A stretch of 64,000 nucleotides of DNA. Origin: Obelidium mucronatum. Taxonomy: Eukaryota; Chytridiomycota; Chytridiomycetes; Chytridiales; Chytriomycetaceae. The notes under the pieces are model-generated. The model saw only the letters and a program-made list of their open reading frames with translations. It did no database searches and was not told the origin of the DNA. Both the position numbers and the translations under genes were made by a program. Positions 10,980-21,355 of the stretch are shown piece by piece. The stretch covers positions 1 to 64,000 of the forward strand of contig JAIVFH010000143.1 of the NCBI GenBank assembly GCA_025765595.1, written 5' to 3'. Position 1 is the stretch's first letter, and every line of letters begins with the position of its first letter.

Positions 10980-13900
10980 AAAAATCAAAGCAATAAAGCC
11001 AAAGTTTTTATTCATCTGCGCAACTTCAGAACATTCTGCAAATCCACAGGCTGAACTGTTCTGCGTTTGGCATGGGCGGCAGAACAATTGCAATATTCCA
11101 TGAAGCGAACCATATACTCTTCAGTTATTTCTTGGATACAATCAAGAGCTGAAGCTTGAAAGCGGAGGTTCTGTCAATAGCTATGTGCTATTTCACAAAC
11201 CTTGAAATTGAAAGACTGTTTGATGAGTTTAATGCAAGAAAGGGAACCAACCAGTTGTTGAAATGGAAGACGACGCAGTAATAACATGGTGCTTCGCTGG
11301 TAAGTCTTGATTTCTTTGAGCGCAAAAGCCCCTGATTTGAAGCGACCCCTACAACTTTTTGACTTTTGGATGGCTTCCTTCATTCCAGAGGAGCATTCAC
11401 TATGACCACTCAAGATAGATATTAATGACAGAAGGTGCATGTTTGTTTGAATTGGCATGTGATCTCCTTGAATCTCCATTCATCTGCTCAGAAACCTCTA
11501 CAGCAATTCTGCACAGTGGTCCCCAAATGAAGAAGTCATCAGCAACATGAATTAGTTGATGGATCTTGTATTTTTTTTCAGCAGTTGATGGCATCAACAT
11601 CTGAAATAGTTTCAATGTAGACAAGAGTTTTAGCAAGTAGTAGTGATCTTGGTGGCTCTTATGTTCAACAGAATACACAAGTTTGGTGAGTAGTGAGGTA
11701 GCCATCCAAATCCAACAAAAATCTGGATGCACCCAACTGAAGAAAAAGGGGCCAAAAGAGGGACAATACCTGTTTCCTTTCGGACCCGATTCACAACAGC
11801 TTTGGATACAGCAGCTCCCATTTGAATCAGTGCTGCCTTTGTATTGTCCAGAGTACGTGCCGCATCACCAAGAAACATGCCTTTCTCACCTAGAAAGCTG
11901 CGGCAGTAGAGTGTTCCTTCAGCACCAACTTGCTGATAAATACTTGATGCTCGTGGATTGTCTACAAGCATTAGCAGCAAATGTGAACCTACAATTACAT
12001 CTTTTTTGGTGTACGCATTATACACCTTGATTCCTTTTGATAAATCAGCACCTATCACAGCAATTAATCAACTAAAATGACAACCTATATTATCTAACCA
12101 ATTTTAAGATCCCTTAGTGCCACTTCTGCTATATCCTTCCAATCACCTGCATTAGTAGTTGAACCAAGTTGATATGCTGTGATTCATGGATGTTATGAGG
12201 AAGGGCTGGAAACAAAACAAAGAAATTCTCAAATTTGTTGTATTGTTTTGCAATATTTCCTGATGTCTTGTCAGAGCTACTACAGCAAACAGGAAAGTTA
12301 TCAACTTCAAGGCCTAATGTGTTTGATGAAATTAATGCTCAATAATTGCAAATAACGTTGCCTCAAACCTTTTCTTGCCAGTAATCCATATCTGATTTTG
12401 TCTCTTCATGCTGATTTTTTGCAGTTTCATTATATTGTGGACAGGTTCTGATCTCTTTTGCCACTACAGAATGCCCAAAAACTTCTTGAATCATTTCGAT
12501 CCTCAGGAGGAACACGGCAAATTTTTTCCTTAAAGACAATATCTTGTGAAAATCAGGACATGGCACTTCCAGGAGATCAAAGAGACCCCACAGAAGCTTC
12601 ATTTGCTCAATACTTATTCGACGATGCTTTTCAAAAAGTAGCGTGAACATTATTGCATGTGACTTGTCAGGAATTGGTGAGAAGTAGTCATTTGTAAGTG
12701 TCGCGCTCACTTTGTTATCATCCCAGTCAAGTTCTTCATCTTCTGCCAGATATTCTTCATGATCTGATTCCAGTATGCTGAACAATTTATCTGAAACATC
12801 TGAAGAGACAGATTTTGTCTCATCTTCTTCCAAGTCTGCTTTCAGGTTTTCTCAATTAACCAGTATAAGGTTTTCATGGTCTTCTTCAAATCCTTCATGT
12901 TCAAAGACTGGAATACTCGGATCCAGTGGTTCATTGATTTCATTTTCAGTTATTGTTGCAATTATAACCTCAATTTCTTGCTCTTGGCAGCATATTTCAT
13001 GGGACCTGAGGTATCTGCTCCATCGGTCCCCAAAGAATGCTTGATTGCATCAGTGGCAGTGATTTCTTCCCTCCATTATTGTTTTTTTTTGAATCACACC
13101 ATTTTTTGATTGCACAATTCTCCTACAATTCAAAAAACATCATTTTCAAAACTCTTGTAAAAACACTTGACATTCATGTCATTCTTTGGGGGGGTGAGTT
13201 AGCATCTTCTTTCTCTTTATATGCACTGACATTGAGTCCAGTCAATCCTCAAGCCAGTTCTCAAACCAGCTGCATAATGGGCACAATAGCCATGATCGGC
13301 AATATCAGCAGTATCACCACCAAATGCCACCACCTGCAGATACTGGTCTCTCGGAAAATTGCTTCACTCTCTTGAGCATACACACCTCCCAGTAAGATCA
13401 TGCAGAGAATATCCAGAGTCTGAAAAACGCTGTTGCTGCAAACACCACCCGCAAAATGGCTCGAATTGGGCAAACTGTCAAAGCTGTTCCAACGCAAGCA
13501 AACGTGGTGGATACAGTTCCATCTGCAATGCATGAGTCAATGTCAACGTATGTTCAAAGGGTTCTTTACAGCACATCAATCAAAAAGTATCCATCCACAA
13601 TGCCAAAGTCTCAAATTAAGGTACTGCTATGTAATTGATAAAGCTATTAGATTCTAAACTATAAGAGGTACCTAATGGACCGACAGGGCCCTCTCATCAA
13701 CTCCTACACTGCCGATCAAAAAACAGTCTATGAAGTAGAATTAACTCAACTGCACAATAATGTCAGAGATTGATTTATGAAAATGGTATGTTCTTTTCCT
13801 GACTATTTTGCAATTAGAAGGACTCACATCTTTGACTGAAATATAGGTCAAAGGGAAATACGGTAAGAAAAACAATGGAAACAATAAGTTACGAGCATTT

Positions 13901-14760
13901 GCAAAAAGTATGTACGGAAACGAATGTATTGTCAATGATGCTCTCCTAAAGCAGGCTGCCTTACTTGTGAGTTCTCACCTTTTGCTTCTGAGAATAGAAA
14001 ATCTCCCCAGATGGTTTTATGGAAGCCTTTCTCGTAAAACCAGTGAGCTGGAAGATCTGAACGACAATGATCAAAAAAAAAAAACCATCTTGGATGAAAT
14101 CAAACAGGCTGATGAAGAAAACCAACAGTTCCAAGATGAACCAACTGCCGCAAGAAATAACAATGAAATTTATTTGGGACCCTTTTATTCTAATATGATC
14201 TTGGCTTTTTACCAATACATACCAATCCCCATTTCACCAGACAACAGGTACGGAATACTGTTGACCTGCCACAGAGTTCTGGCGTTCTGAATTGGTTGCA
14301 CAGCTCTTGGTACAGCTGGATGAATTCTTCTGTTCTTCCTTCAAGGCACCAATTGATTTCTGCCAGAATACCCAAGGGTTTCCAGCAGTCTGGTGGTGCT
14401 GACAACCAGAAGCGGTGGCATTGGTTTGCCGGCAATTGCCACGGTATTACTGATCACATGTGGGACGTCTGCTGGTTGTCCCATGTATTGAGGTGTATTC
14501 TATAAAATGCACCCACTGCAAAAAATAAGGCAGTGCAGGTGTTCTGGGCTGCCCATTGCATGTGACAGTAAGCACAGGCTCCTGGAAATCTTTTGTAAGG
14601 GTACAAGTTTGGGGATCCACAACTTAAGCAATGGGGGAACAAAGGAAGGACCGCCAAACAAATCACAAGCAAGGTTTATTCCTTTGATCTTCTGATTTAG
14701 TAATAAGCAGTTTTCTCTTTTGGGGATTGGAAACCATGGGAACAACAATTTTTGGGCTAA
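10980..14760 (-). mobile_element. Decayed Tnp2/Plavaka-like (CACTA-related) DNA transposon
   Basis: On the minus strand, several separated reading blocks resemble the large transposases of the fungal Plavaka/Tnp2 group. Bases about 11,900-12,030 encode GSHLLLMLVDNPRASSIY, like the conserved aDNPrase block. Bases about 11,450-11,570 encode KYKIHQLIHVADDFFIWGPL followed by SEQMNGDSRRSHANSNKHAP, matching the family block of His-rich helix plus SNrhAPS. Bases 12,363-12,833 are an acidic 156-residue block, and 14,454-14,672 hold cysteine-rich N-terminal material (FPGACAYCHMQW). The blocks lie in different frames with stops between them. Some breaks may be introns, but the whole looks degenerate. 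Terminal repeats were not identified, so the limits are approximate. Confidence 0.55.
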
Positions 14761-15580
14761 ACAAAAAATTAAGATTGAAAAATTGTTGATGGCAGGATTG
14801 AGCCACGTTACTTTTCAATCAACACTGTGAAACTGACATGAAACAGGCAGAGGTTGAATGGTGTCAAAGCTGGGTTGACTGCTAGATGGAATGCTTTCAA
14901 TTCATATAAGAGAGGAGTGGGGGCTGGCTGGCGTGGTGTTGGTGACTAGCATGTGCTGAAGCAAACATCATGATGCAACTCCACAATTTGAATTCTTGCT
15001 TTAAAATTCTTGTAAGCAAGCAATAAAATGCACATGTGAAATTTATTGATTAAAGCCTGTATTCAAAGTTAAAGTGAATCAACAGCTTTGTTTGAAGTCC
15101 TGTTGTCCTGTTTTGTTCATTGGGATAGGACTAGGGTTACAGTTTAGGGTTAGCCATTAAATAAAGCAGTCCCCATTGATTGTGTATCCTGTTTCAATTT
15201 GTTAGAATAAGATATAGTGTTTTGTTGAAAGAAAGGTGTTTCACATGGCCCAAAGTGTGTTTTGATTACAATCTTCCAACTGTTGAGCATGTTTGATTAT
15301 CAAATCCTCAACTAAAAGAAGTTCAACCAAGTGCCAGCCAGCAGAGGGAGCTATAGCTCAAGCACAAGGTGTGGTGGAGTAGAAATTTAGGGGATCAGAA
15401 ACTCAAACAAGGTTGTTTTTGTTTGGAACCTGTCAAAACTGGGACACCAAAAGGCCCCCCTTCCCAAGGAACAACAAATGCTAATTGAAAGTAAGCTTTA
15501 TTGAGTCAACAAGCTCTTTTTGAAGCAAAAGTTGTCAAAACAACCTGAATATTGGAACATTTGATTTGCTGAATTTTGTA
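14761..15580. other. Intergenic region without recognisable gene
   Basis: AT-rich sequence between the decayed transposon and tRNA-Ile. No coding frame longer than about 60 codons with family resemblance. Two TTTAGGGTT/TTAGGGTT-like words at 15,130-15,155 are isolated and not a telomere array. Confidence 0.5.
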
Positions 15581-15654
15581 TCTCCGCTAGCTCAGTTGGT
15601 TAGAGCGTGGTGCTAATAACGCCAAGGTCACAGGTTCGATCCCTGTGCGGAGCA
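15581..15654 (+). tRNA. tRNA-Ile(AAT)
   Basis: Acceptor TCTCCGC/GCGGAGC with discriminator A, D arm GCTCAGTTGGTTAGAGC, anticodon stem TGGTG/CGCCA with loop CTAATAA (anticodon AAT, read as inosine-AU), and T arm CACAGGTTCGATCCCTGTG. Position 1 is T opposite C72, so the first acceptor pair is mismatched; the other six pair. No intron. Confidence 0.92.
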
Positions 15655-15799
15655 TTTTGCTCCAATATCGAAGCTTCTTTTGCCGGTTGGGCGAAGGACA
15701 AAACAGGTTGATACAAGAAGTAGAACAGTGGGGTCTTTTTATCTTAATATCTATTTTTTCTTTCATTTCATGTTATTTTAATTTTTTTGTCCGAAAAAA

Positions 15800-17710
15800 A
15801 TGTCAGTACCAACCAAAGGTGTGGCCAAACGAGCTCGACAACAAACAGCCTTTGAATCAGAACCTTCTCGACGATCCAGCAGTCGCTCGGTTGCTAAAGT
15901 AAGGTACATTCGCTTCTCTCTTTGTTTTAAGGTTGTGGGGGGAATCATCCCGCTCAAACAAGTGATTTACACACTTTTCCTCGCTCTGGAAAAGCTCCGC
16001 CTGGTATGTTGGATACGCGGATGATTCAGAGTCAATCGAAGCCATCATGAAAAAGTTTGACGCTCTCGAAAAGCTGAAGGAGGAAGTGATTTCATCAACG
16101 ACCAACAGCTCGAATGATGAAACCAAGATTGCGATTGCCGACGTTGCCCAAGGCACTGATACTACAACTTTCGAAAGTAAAAGTCCTGCTCCTTGTAGTA
16201 GCACGGGGATTCGACAGGAATCGGCTGCTGATGGGCTCGGTGAACGGGAGCTGGAAGAGTTGTTTCGGAGAACGTCCAAGGCAACGGTTCGAGAGCTGAC
16301 TAGTCATGCTTATTCTCAGCAGAAGCTATTTGAGGAGCTGGTTGGAAACGATGAAAATGATGAAGATGATGGTGATGCGTATGAATGGGAAAATGAAGGG
16401 GATTCTGTCAGTGGGGAGTCCAATAACGTGTACATGGATGATGAAAGGTAAAACAGCCCAAATTCAAGGTAGTGTTATTTTTTTGTGTTTTTAATGAACA
16501 TTGTTTGTTTTTTAAGGGAGGCTATACCCCAGACCAAAAGGCGGAGACGTCAACAAACAAAAGATAAGCAACCCCAAGAAGCCAAGCAGGGCCACGCCGA
16601 AACCAAAACACGAAGTAAACAAGCCGTTCTTCAAGCTCTTCAATCTGGATCATCTAAACCTCCACTACCATGTACACGGTTTGTTTTTTTTTTGTTACAC
16701 AGTTTCACTTTCAAATGGTGATTTTTTGTTGAATGAAAGAATATCAGACCTGACCCTGACAAGCCAATACATATCCGTATCCCGAATGCTTTATCCCGAG
16801 CATGGGGTAGAACCATCGAGCCATTCATCCAACCAGTGCCCGTCGTTCACGAAACCCACGCCTCCAACGAATACAAAACAATACGAATATCTATTTTGGA
16901 TCCAAAATCGGTGCCGTTGATCAAAATGGCATGTCCGAATCCGCTTGTCATCTATATGGACCCTCCCTTGTGCCCAGAACGAGACGTTGATCATAATCGG
17001 AATCACACGGATGGAAGAATAACAGTGAAAGAGCTTGCCAAACTCAAGATTCCATCCTTGATTCAGTCTGGCTTTCTGTTTATATGGGCTGAAAAGGAGT
17101 TTACGCCGGATATTTTGGTGTGTAAAGAAAACGTGGACAACCTCAAAAAAATAATCAATACGATTTTATTGACATGCAGTATTTAGAAAATGGCAGATGT
17201 TTGGGGATTCCGCTATGTCGAAAACTTTGTGTGGGTAAAATGGACGAAATGGCATCGAATCGCTAGCGAGCCTGGTCAGTACTTTCGAAAATCCAAGACA
17301 ACTTGTTTCATTTTTCGCAAGGAGGGGGAAGCAATAGATTTGAAGCATCAACGTAATCCAGACTGTGAATTTGACTTTATCAAGCCAATTCAGTTATGTC
17401 CCAGTCTCAGTTACACTACCGCTCCATCATTAAACTTTCAAACATTAGGCCTGGTCGCTTGACGCAAGAAAAACCTCGTTTGATCTATGATGTGATTGAA
17501 ACAATGTTACCAGACGCAGTGTCAGCCAGCAGGATGCTTGAATTGTGTGTGTCGTACCTGTCTTTTTTTTTTCCATTGTTTAATCTCTGACTTTTCCATA
17601 TTTTTCTTCCATGTTGGAACAGATTTTCACCAGCAAATAGCAGCAACCGGCGCGCTGGATGGACATTTGTAGTAGACGATTGTTTGTCCGAAAGCACCAA
17701 AACCGAATAA
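15800..17710 (+). CDS. MT-A70 (METTL3/METTL14/MTA)-family protein with DPPL instead of DPPW
   Basis: Exons 15800-15903, 15995-16447, 16517-16678, 16748-17117, 17187-17392, 17449-17544 and 17623-17710 give 492 residues. The N-terminal third has a short motif AWYVGYADDSES followed by a predicted helix, then acidic and basic low-complexity stretches. The C-terminal half is an MT-A70 fold: VIYMDPPL at about residue 309, then IPSLIQSGFLFIWAEKEF, ADVWGFRYVENFVWVKW, LTQEKPRLIYDVIETMLP and MLELFSPANSSNRRAGWTFV. The family transfers methyl from S-adenosylmethionine to N6 of adenine in RNA or DNA. The catalytic motif is normally DPPW; here the Trp is Leu, as in the structural partner METTL14 (EPPL), so this may be a non-catalytic subunit. 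Donors at 15,904 (GTACAT) and 17,393 (GTTATG) are weak but are the only ones that restore the frame. PSF1 starts 25 nt downstream. Confidence 0.75.
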
Positions 17711-17735
17711 ACAAACAACAAAAACAGCTAAACAA

Positions 17736-18676
17736 ATGAGCACGTCACTGTACGGCGACGAGGCGCTCAAGCTCATCCGCGAGAGCAAGCGCGCCAGCGA
17801 GAGCGGGGTGTTCAGCGCGTACAACGACAACGTGGTGCGCAACGTCAAGCTCGAGCTGCGGCATTTGTACGACGCGATCCGCGGGCTGCTGGGCGCGCGC
17901 GAGGACGTGTTCCGCCGCATGGCGGCCGTGCGCGCGGACGCAGACGGCGACGTGGAGCTGCGCTCGGACGACTTGGAGGACAACACGCTCGCGCCGCCGC
18001 AGTCGCAGTCGCAGGCGCAGCTGGCGGCGCTGTCGCAGGCGTCGGCGGGCTTCACCGTCGCTGCGCAGATGCACCACCAGGCGATGCACAGGAACAAGCG
18101 CCTGCTGCTGGTGTACCACCGCGCGCGTCTGGGTGCGTCGCCATGCTGCTCTCTTTGTCTCTTTGTCTCTTTGTCTCTTTGTCTCTTACTCAGTCTTGTC
18201 TTGTCTTTGCAGATGCAATTAGAGAAATGGTCTGGGACCTGGGTGGCGGTGCTGCTGCCGCTCTGGCCGAGGAAGGCGGAATCAGAATGCAACAACAGCA
18301 AAACAACAACAGCAACAGTGACAGCATGGACGAAGATGAGGACGATAACGACGGAGCTGACAATCAGCCGAATATGCAACATATTAGCGCCCTTCCTGCT
18401 TCAATTGTGCGTGCAATGTCACCCAACGAACTCGAATTTCTAGCAAACTATCGTCAACTTCTCGAGGACTATCGGGGATCCATGCTCGATATTGACTTGA
18501 GCGCACCTTTGATTCCTCCCAAAGATTTGTACGTGGATGTACGTGTAGTCAAGGAATTGGGTGAAATTGTTGCAGACAGCGGGACAATCCTGAAACTCAT
18601 GAAGGGAGAACAGCACTACGTGAGAAGATCAGATGTAGAAAAGTTTATTACTCTAGGATATTTGGTTCAAGTATGA
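17736..18676 (+). CDS. PSF1: GINS complex subunit Psf1
   Basis: Exons 17736-18132 and 18213-18676 give 286 residues. GINS (Sld5-Psf1-Psf2-Psf3) joins Cdc45 and MCM2-7 to form the replicative CMG helicase in the nucleus. The N-terminus MSTSLYGDEALKLIRESKR and the helical core match Psf1, with RNKRLLLVYHRARLDAIREM across the intron. The late block AMSPNELEFLANYRQLLEDY and the C-terminal PPKDLYVDVRVVKELGE plus HYVRRSDVEKFITLGYL are the conserved Psf1 tail. An insertion of Gln/Asn repeats and an acidic run (about residues 160-185) lengthens it beyond the usual 200 or so residues. Exon 1 is extremely GC-rich while exon 2 has the composition of neighbouring genes. The intron is mostly repeats of CTCTTTGT. 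The start codon is 25 nt after the stop of the MT-A70 gene. Confidence 0.9.
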
Positions 18677-19354
18677 TTTCACCCAACGAATTTGTAGAAA
18701 TGGGCAATGAAAACTGAGAGTAAATGTAACAATATTATTGAATTCTATCTTCAATTTTATTCTTGATTGCAGTAGAGAAAGACAAAGAAGAAATCGAATC
18801 GAAGTAGGAATCTCGGCCACACGGGTGTCTGAATCATTAAGAAAAATGGTTCGGAATGAAGGACAACACGTTGAGATGTGCTTTTTATGCGTTCAAGTCA
18901 ACTGTTCAAAAGACCGGGCACAAAGACTCTGGTTTTGCAGCCGCATCTTTGAGCATTTCTTTCAGGGTGAATGTATGTCGCTCAAGTCAATTGTTTGGTC
19001 CAACTGGTTTGCTTCATTCGCATCCAAGACAGACGGCTTTGTTTGCGGATGTTTCAGGACTTTTCGAATGAATGCAGTGCGCAAAGAAGTCAATGTGCTA
19101 GAGGCTGCGGCTTCAAAGTAGTTTAACAGAGAAAATCTATTAGCATTGATGGGCCGTGATGATATCATCGAGTTCGCTGAGATTTGGCGAAGAGTTGTGC
19201 GTAAATTAGTCAATGTGTTGGTGGCTGGTGCTTGACGTTCGAAGCATTTTTAAAGTGACGAGAAATAAATATAGATAAATATACATTACAGTTTATTATT
19301 ATTGAATAATGTAAAGAAGAAAAGACATTAAAAAGCAGTAAATCGAATCAAAGA
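18677..19354. other. Downstream of PSF1; no gene recognised
   Basis: Contains open stretches on both strands (plus 18,738-19,121; minus 18,962-19,213), neither starting with a convincing ATG context nor resembling a family I know. The bases 19,070-19,095 and 19,195-19,215 are weakly similar to each other (GTGCGCAAAGAAGTCAATGT versus GTGCGTAAATTAGTCAATGT). Transcripts from the minus strand here would lie directly 3' of the ribozyme at 19,355-19,426. Confidence 0.4.
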
Positions 19355-19426
19355 GGTTCAGTGTCAGCCAGGGAGAAGCCCTGTTACCAGCGGGAGCCAC
19401 GAGGAGGCCCTGAACCATATCCCGCC
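19355..19426 (-). ncRNA. HDV-family self-cleaving ribozyme
   Basis: Read on the minus strand from 19,426 to 19,355 (72 nt), all elements of the HDV double pseudoknot are present in order. P1 is GGCGGGA (19,426-19,420) with TCCCGCT (19,395-19,389), seven pairs, with the first being the G1-U wobble typical of the cleavage site. J1/2 is TAT. P2 is GGTTCAG (19,416-19,410) with CTGAACC (19,361-19,355). P3 is GCC/GGC, closing a loop TCCTCGT that matches the HDV L3 motif. P1.1 is GG (19,388-19,387) with CC in L3. P4 is CAGGG/CCCTG with loop CTTCT. J4/2, GCTGACA, supplies the catalytic C (complement of 19,367). The predicted cut is between 19,427 and 19,426, with U at -1. No larger element is obvious around it. 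Pairing and conserved nucleotides are seen directly; activity is inferred. Confidence 0.88.
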
Positions 19427-19565
19427 ACATACCTTTTAAACGCGTCCCATCCGTAAATAAAAAAAAAAAAAAAAAGGAGATTCAGAAAGGACAACACTTG
19501 CAGAACCCAACTTAAAAACCAAAAGCACCCATGAATGTAAAATAAATAACCAAAAGTCCCCTTTT

Positions 19566-19601
<36 letters not shown>

Positions 19602-20834
19602 GTGGCGCGTCTTTTCGCTTGTTTTTTTAACCCCCTTTCTTTTTGTCTGTTTTATGGGCCCGTCTTTTCGGTTGTTTTTAAGGGTTTTTTAGGAGGGGAC
19701 TTGGTGAGAATAGGAGGGGCTGGTGGGGGTTGAAGTGTTGTCCGAGTTAAGTTCCCGAGTTCTTGAAGAGAGAAGAAGTTGTTGGTTTTTAAGAGAGAAG
19801 AAGTTTTTGTGAGAAGAAAAGAGGAGGGAATCTGCTCCCTATTTATACCTTTTTCGATTTTTGACAATTCCGCAATGTTTGGCGGGTCTTGAAATCTGAA
19901 CCAAACATCAGAACGCGTCGGGGATAATTGCAAACCAATAAAATGCGTTACGGCGGTTCGAATGCGCTTTTCAAAAGCTGAAAACGGTGCTGTTTTTGTG
20001 TTTGTGTTGTTGTTGTGTTGGGAAAGAAAGCTGTGTCATTTTGGGTGAAAGTGGCCAACTCAAGGGGATCTGCATCTCGCATCACTGGCAGCTGCACCGA
20101 CCTTCGATGTGATAAATGAGGCTAATACATAGTATGGAGCATGTCTGAGCGCACGGATTGGCTTCCTGACAGACTCGGTCCATACTGTAACTGTTGACGG
20201 CACCAAACAACTAGACTTCACCGCGACGCCACCAAATACTGAGCTCAGCGCATACTCAAATTAGCCACAATATAGAATGTAATTTATCAGTCGCGATAGG
20301 GCGTCCGCGCATAGGGGGCTCATATTGGACAGAGTCTGAAGTTTGTTTGATGCAACGAGGCATCGACGAGCAGAGGCCACATTCCTATTCAAATAGAGTA
20401 AGCGCGATAATAGATACCATACAAAGCTTTGGTGAGATCATCGGTATTTAATGGCGGCCGCCTTTGTTTATTCGATACCGGGTGACTTATAAAGAGCGTG
20501 GCTAATCACGCCCAGAGCCAACGCATCGCGTACGAAACATTATATTTGAATGCATATGAATCGCTGGTTGGATTAGTGGCTGCTCATCTGGTGAGGAGTC
20601 ATGTGAGTAGAAGTTGACCTAACCATGACCAACGTTGAACAACTGCGGCCTCCTTTGATAAATACGAAAAATAATCTCGAAAGCAGCTGTTCTTCCGCTC
20701 CGCCACTTGTAGTACTTTTTTTGGTGTAGTCAAGGCTGAATATAGTGCCTGTTACCGCAAAGACCCGACCAAGTATCCAGAAGCCCAACCGTATCAACAC
20801 TGAAGTCTTGGTCAATTAAAAGGAAACGTGTAAT
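19427..20834. other. Intergenic region with A and T tracts; no gene recognised
   Basis: Includes an A17 run near 19,458-19,474 and a T33 run at 19,568-19,600. No coding region with family resemblance. The stretch 20,040-20,560 has higher GC and no ORF of note; an unrecognised ncRNA cannot be excluded. Minus-strand open stretches at 19,652-19,933 and 20,573-20,815 look like chance frames. Confidence 0.45.
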
Positions 20835-21125
20835 ATGGAAACAAAAAATAAACATAAACTTGCGCCACTCCACCTTGGAAAGTCGAAATCAAAACCAAAG
20901 ACTGGCAACGACCCAATGGCTATTTTCGAGGATTCAAGGAAGCGAGCGGAATCGGCTCGATCAATCAAACGGCCGGAAAGAAAAACAACGGAATTCCGAA
21001 GAATGATAAGAAATGAGACGAATGGGGGTGCTCCACCGCAAGCGGACAACACCAACGTGTTATTACTGGCGCTATGGTCGGCGACGCTTCAGGAATATCT
21101 GACATCAGGTTGCTTATCCATATGA
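20835..21125 (+). CDS. Hypothetical small basic protein
   Basis: The ATG at 20,835 opens 96 residues, rich in Lys/Arg/Ser in its first two thirds (METKNKHKLAPLHLGKSKSK at the start, then RAESARSIKRPERKT), then a short hydrophobic patch (NVLLLALWSA). I do not recognise a family. A possible donor near 21,109 suggests the frame could continue into another exon, but no following exon was identified. It lies on the strand opposite the CHY gene, whose stop is 230 bp away. It may be a chance frame. Confidence 0.3.
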   Translation: METKNKHKLAPLHLGKSKSKPKTGNDPMAIFEDSRKRAESARSIKRPERKTTEFRRMIRNETNGGAPPQADNTNVLLLALWSATLQEYLTSGCLSI

Positions 21126-21355
21126 TATATGTTTGATACTATTACTAGTAGCTGCCATCGGCTTTCAAGTTACATTTTATCTAGTTTTTTTCTGGGTAGG
21201 CTAAATGTCAAGTTCATCCGATTATGTTCAATCAGGCATTGTTTCATATTGGTGGTCGTCATGGGCGAAAGTTTCGATTTCTTAAACAACAATGTCTTCA
21301 AAAAAATCATGGGCTAAATCAATCCCATATCATCAATGCCATCCCATATCATCCA

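Noticed and set aside
17627..18382. Minus-strand open frame of 251 codons opposite PSF1
   Set aside because: A shadow of the GC-rich exon 1, where antisense stops are rare; composition is Arg/Ser/Leu-rich and it crosses the PSF1 intron.
19150..19180. Possible C/D snoRNA (GTGATGA followed by CTGA)
   Set aside because: The boxes are only about 15 nt apart with no terminal stem, too short for a guide.
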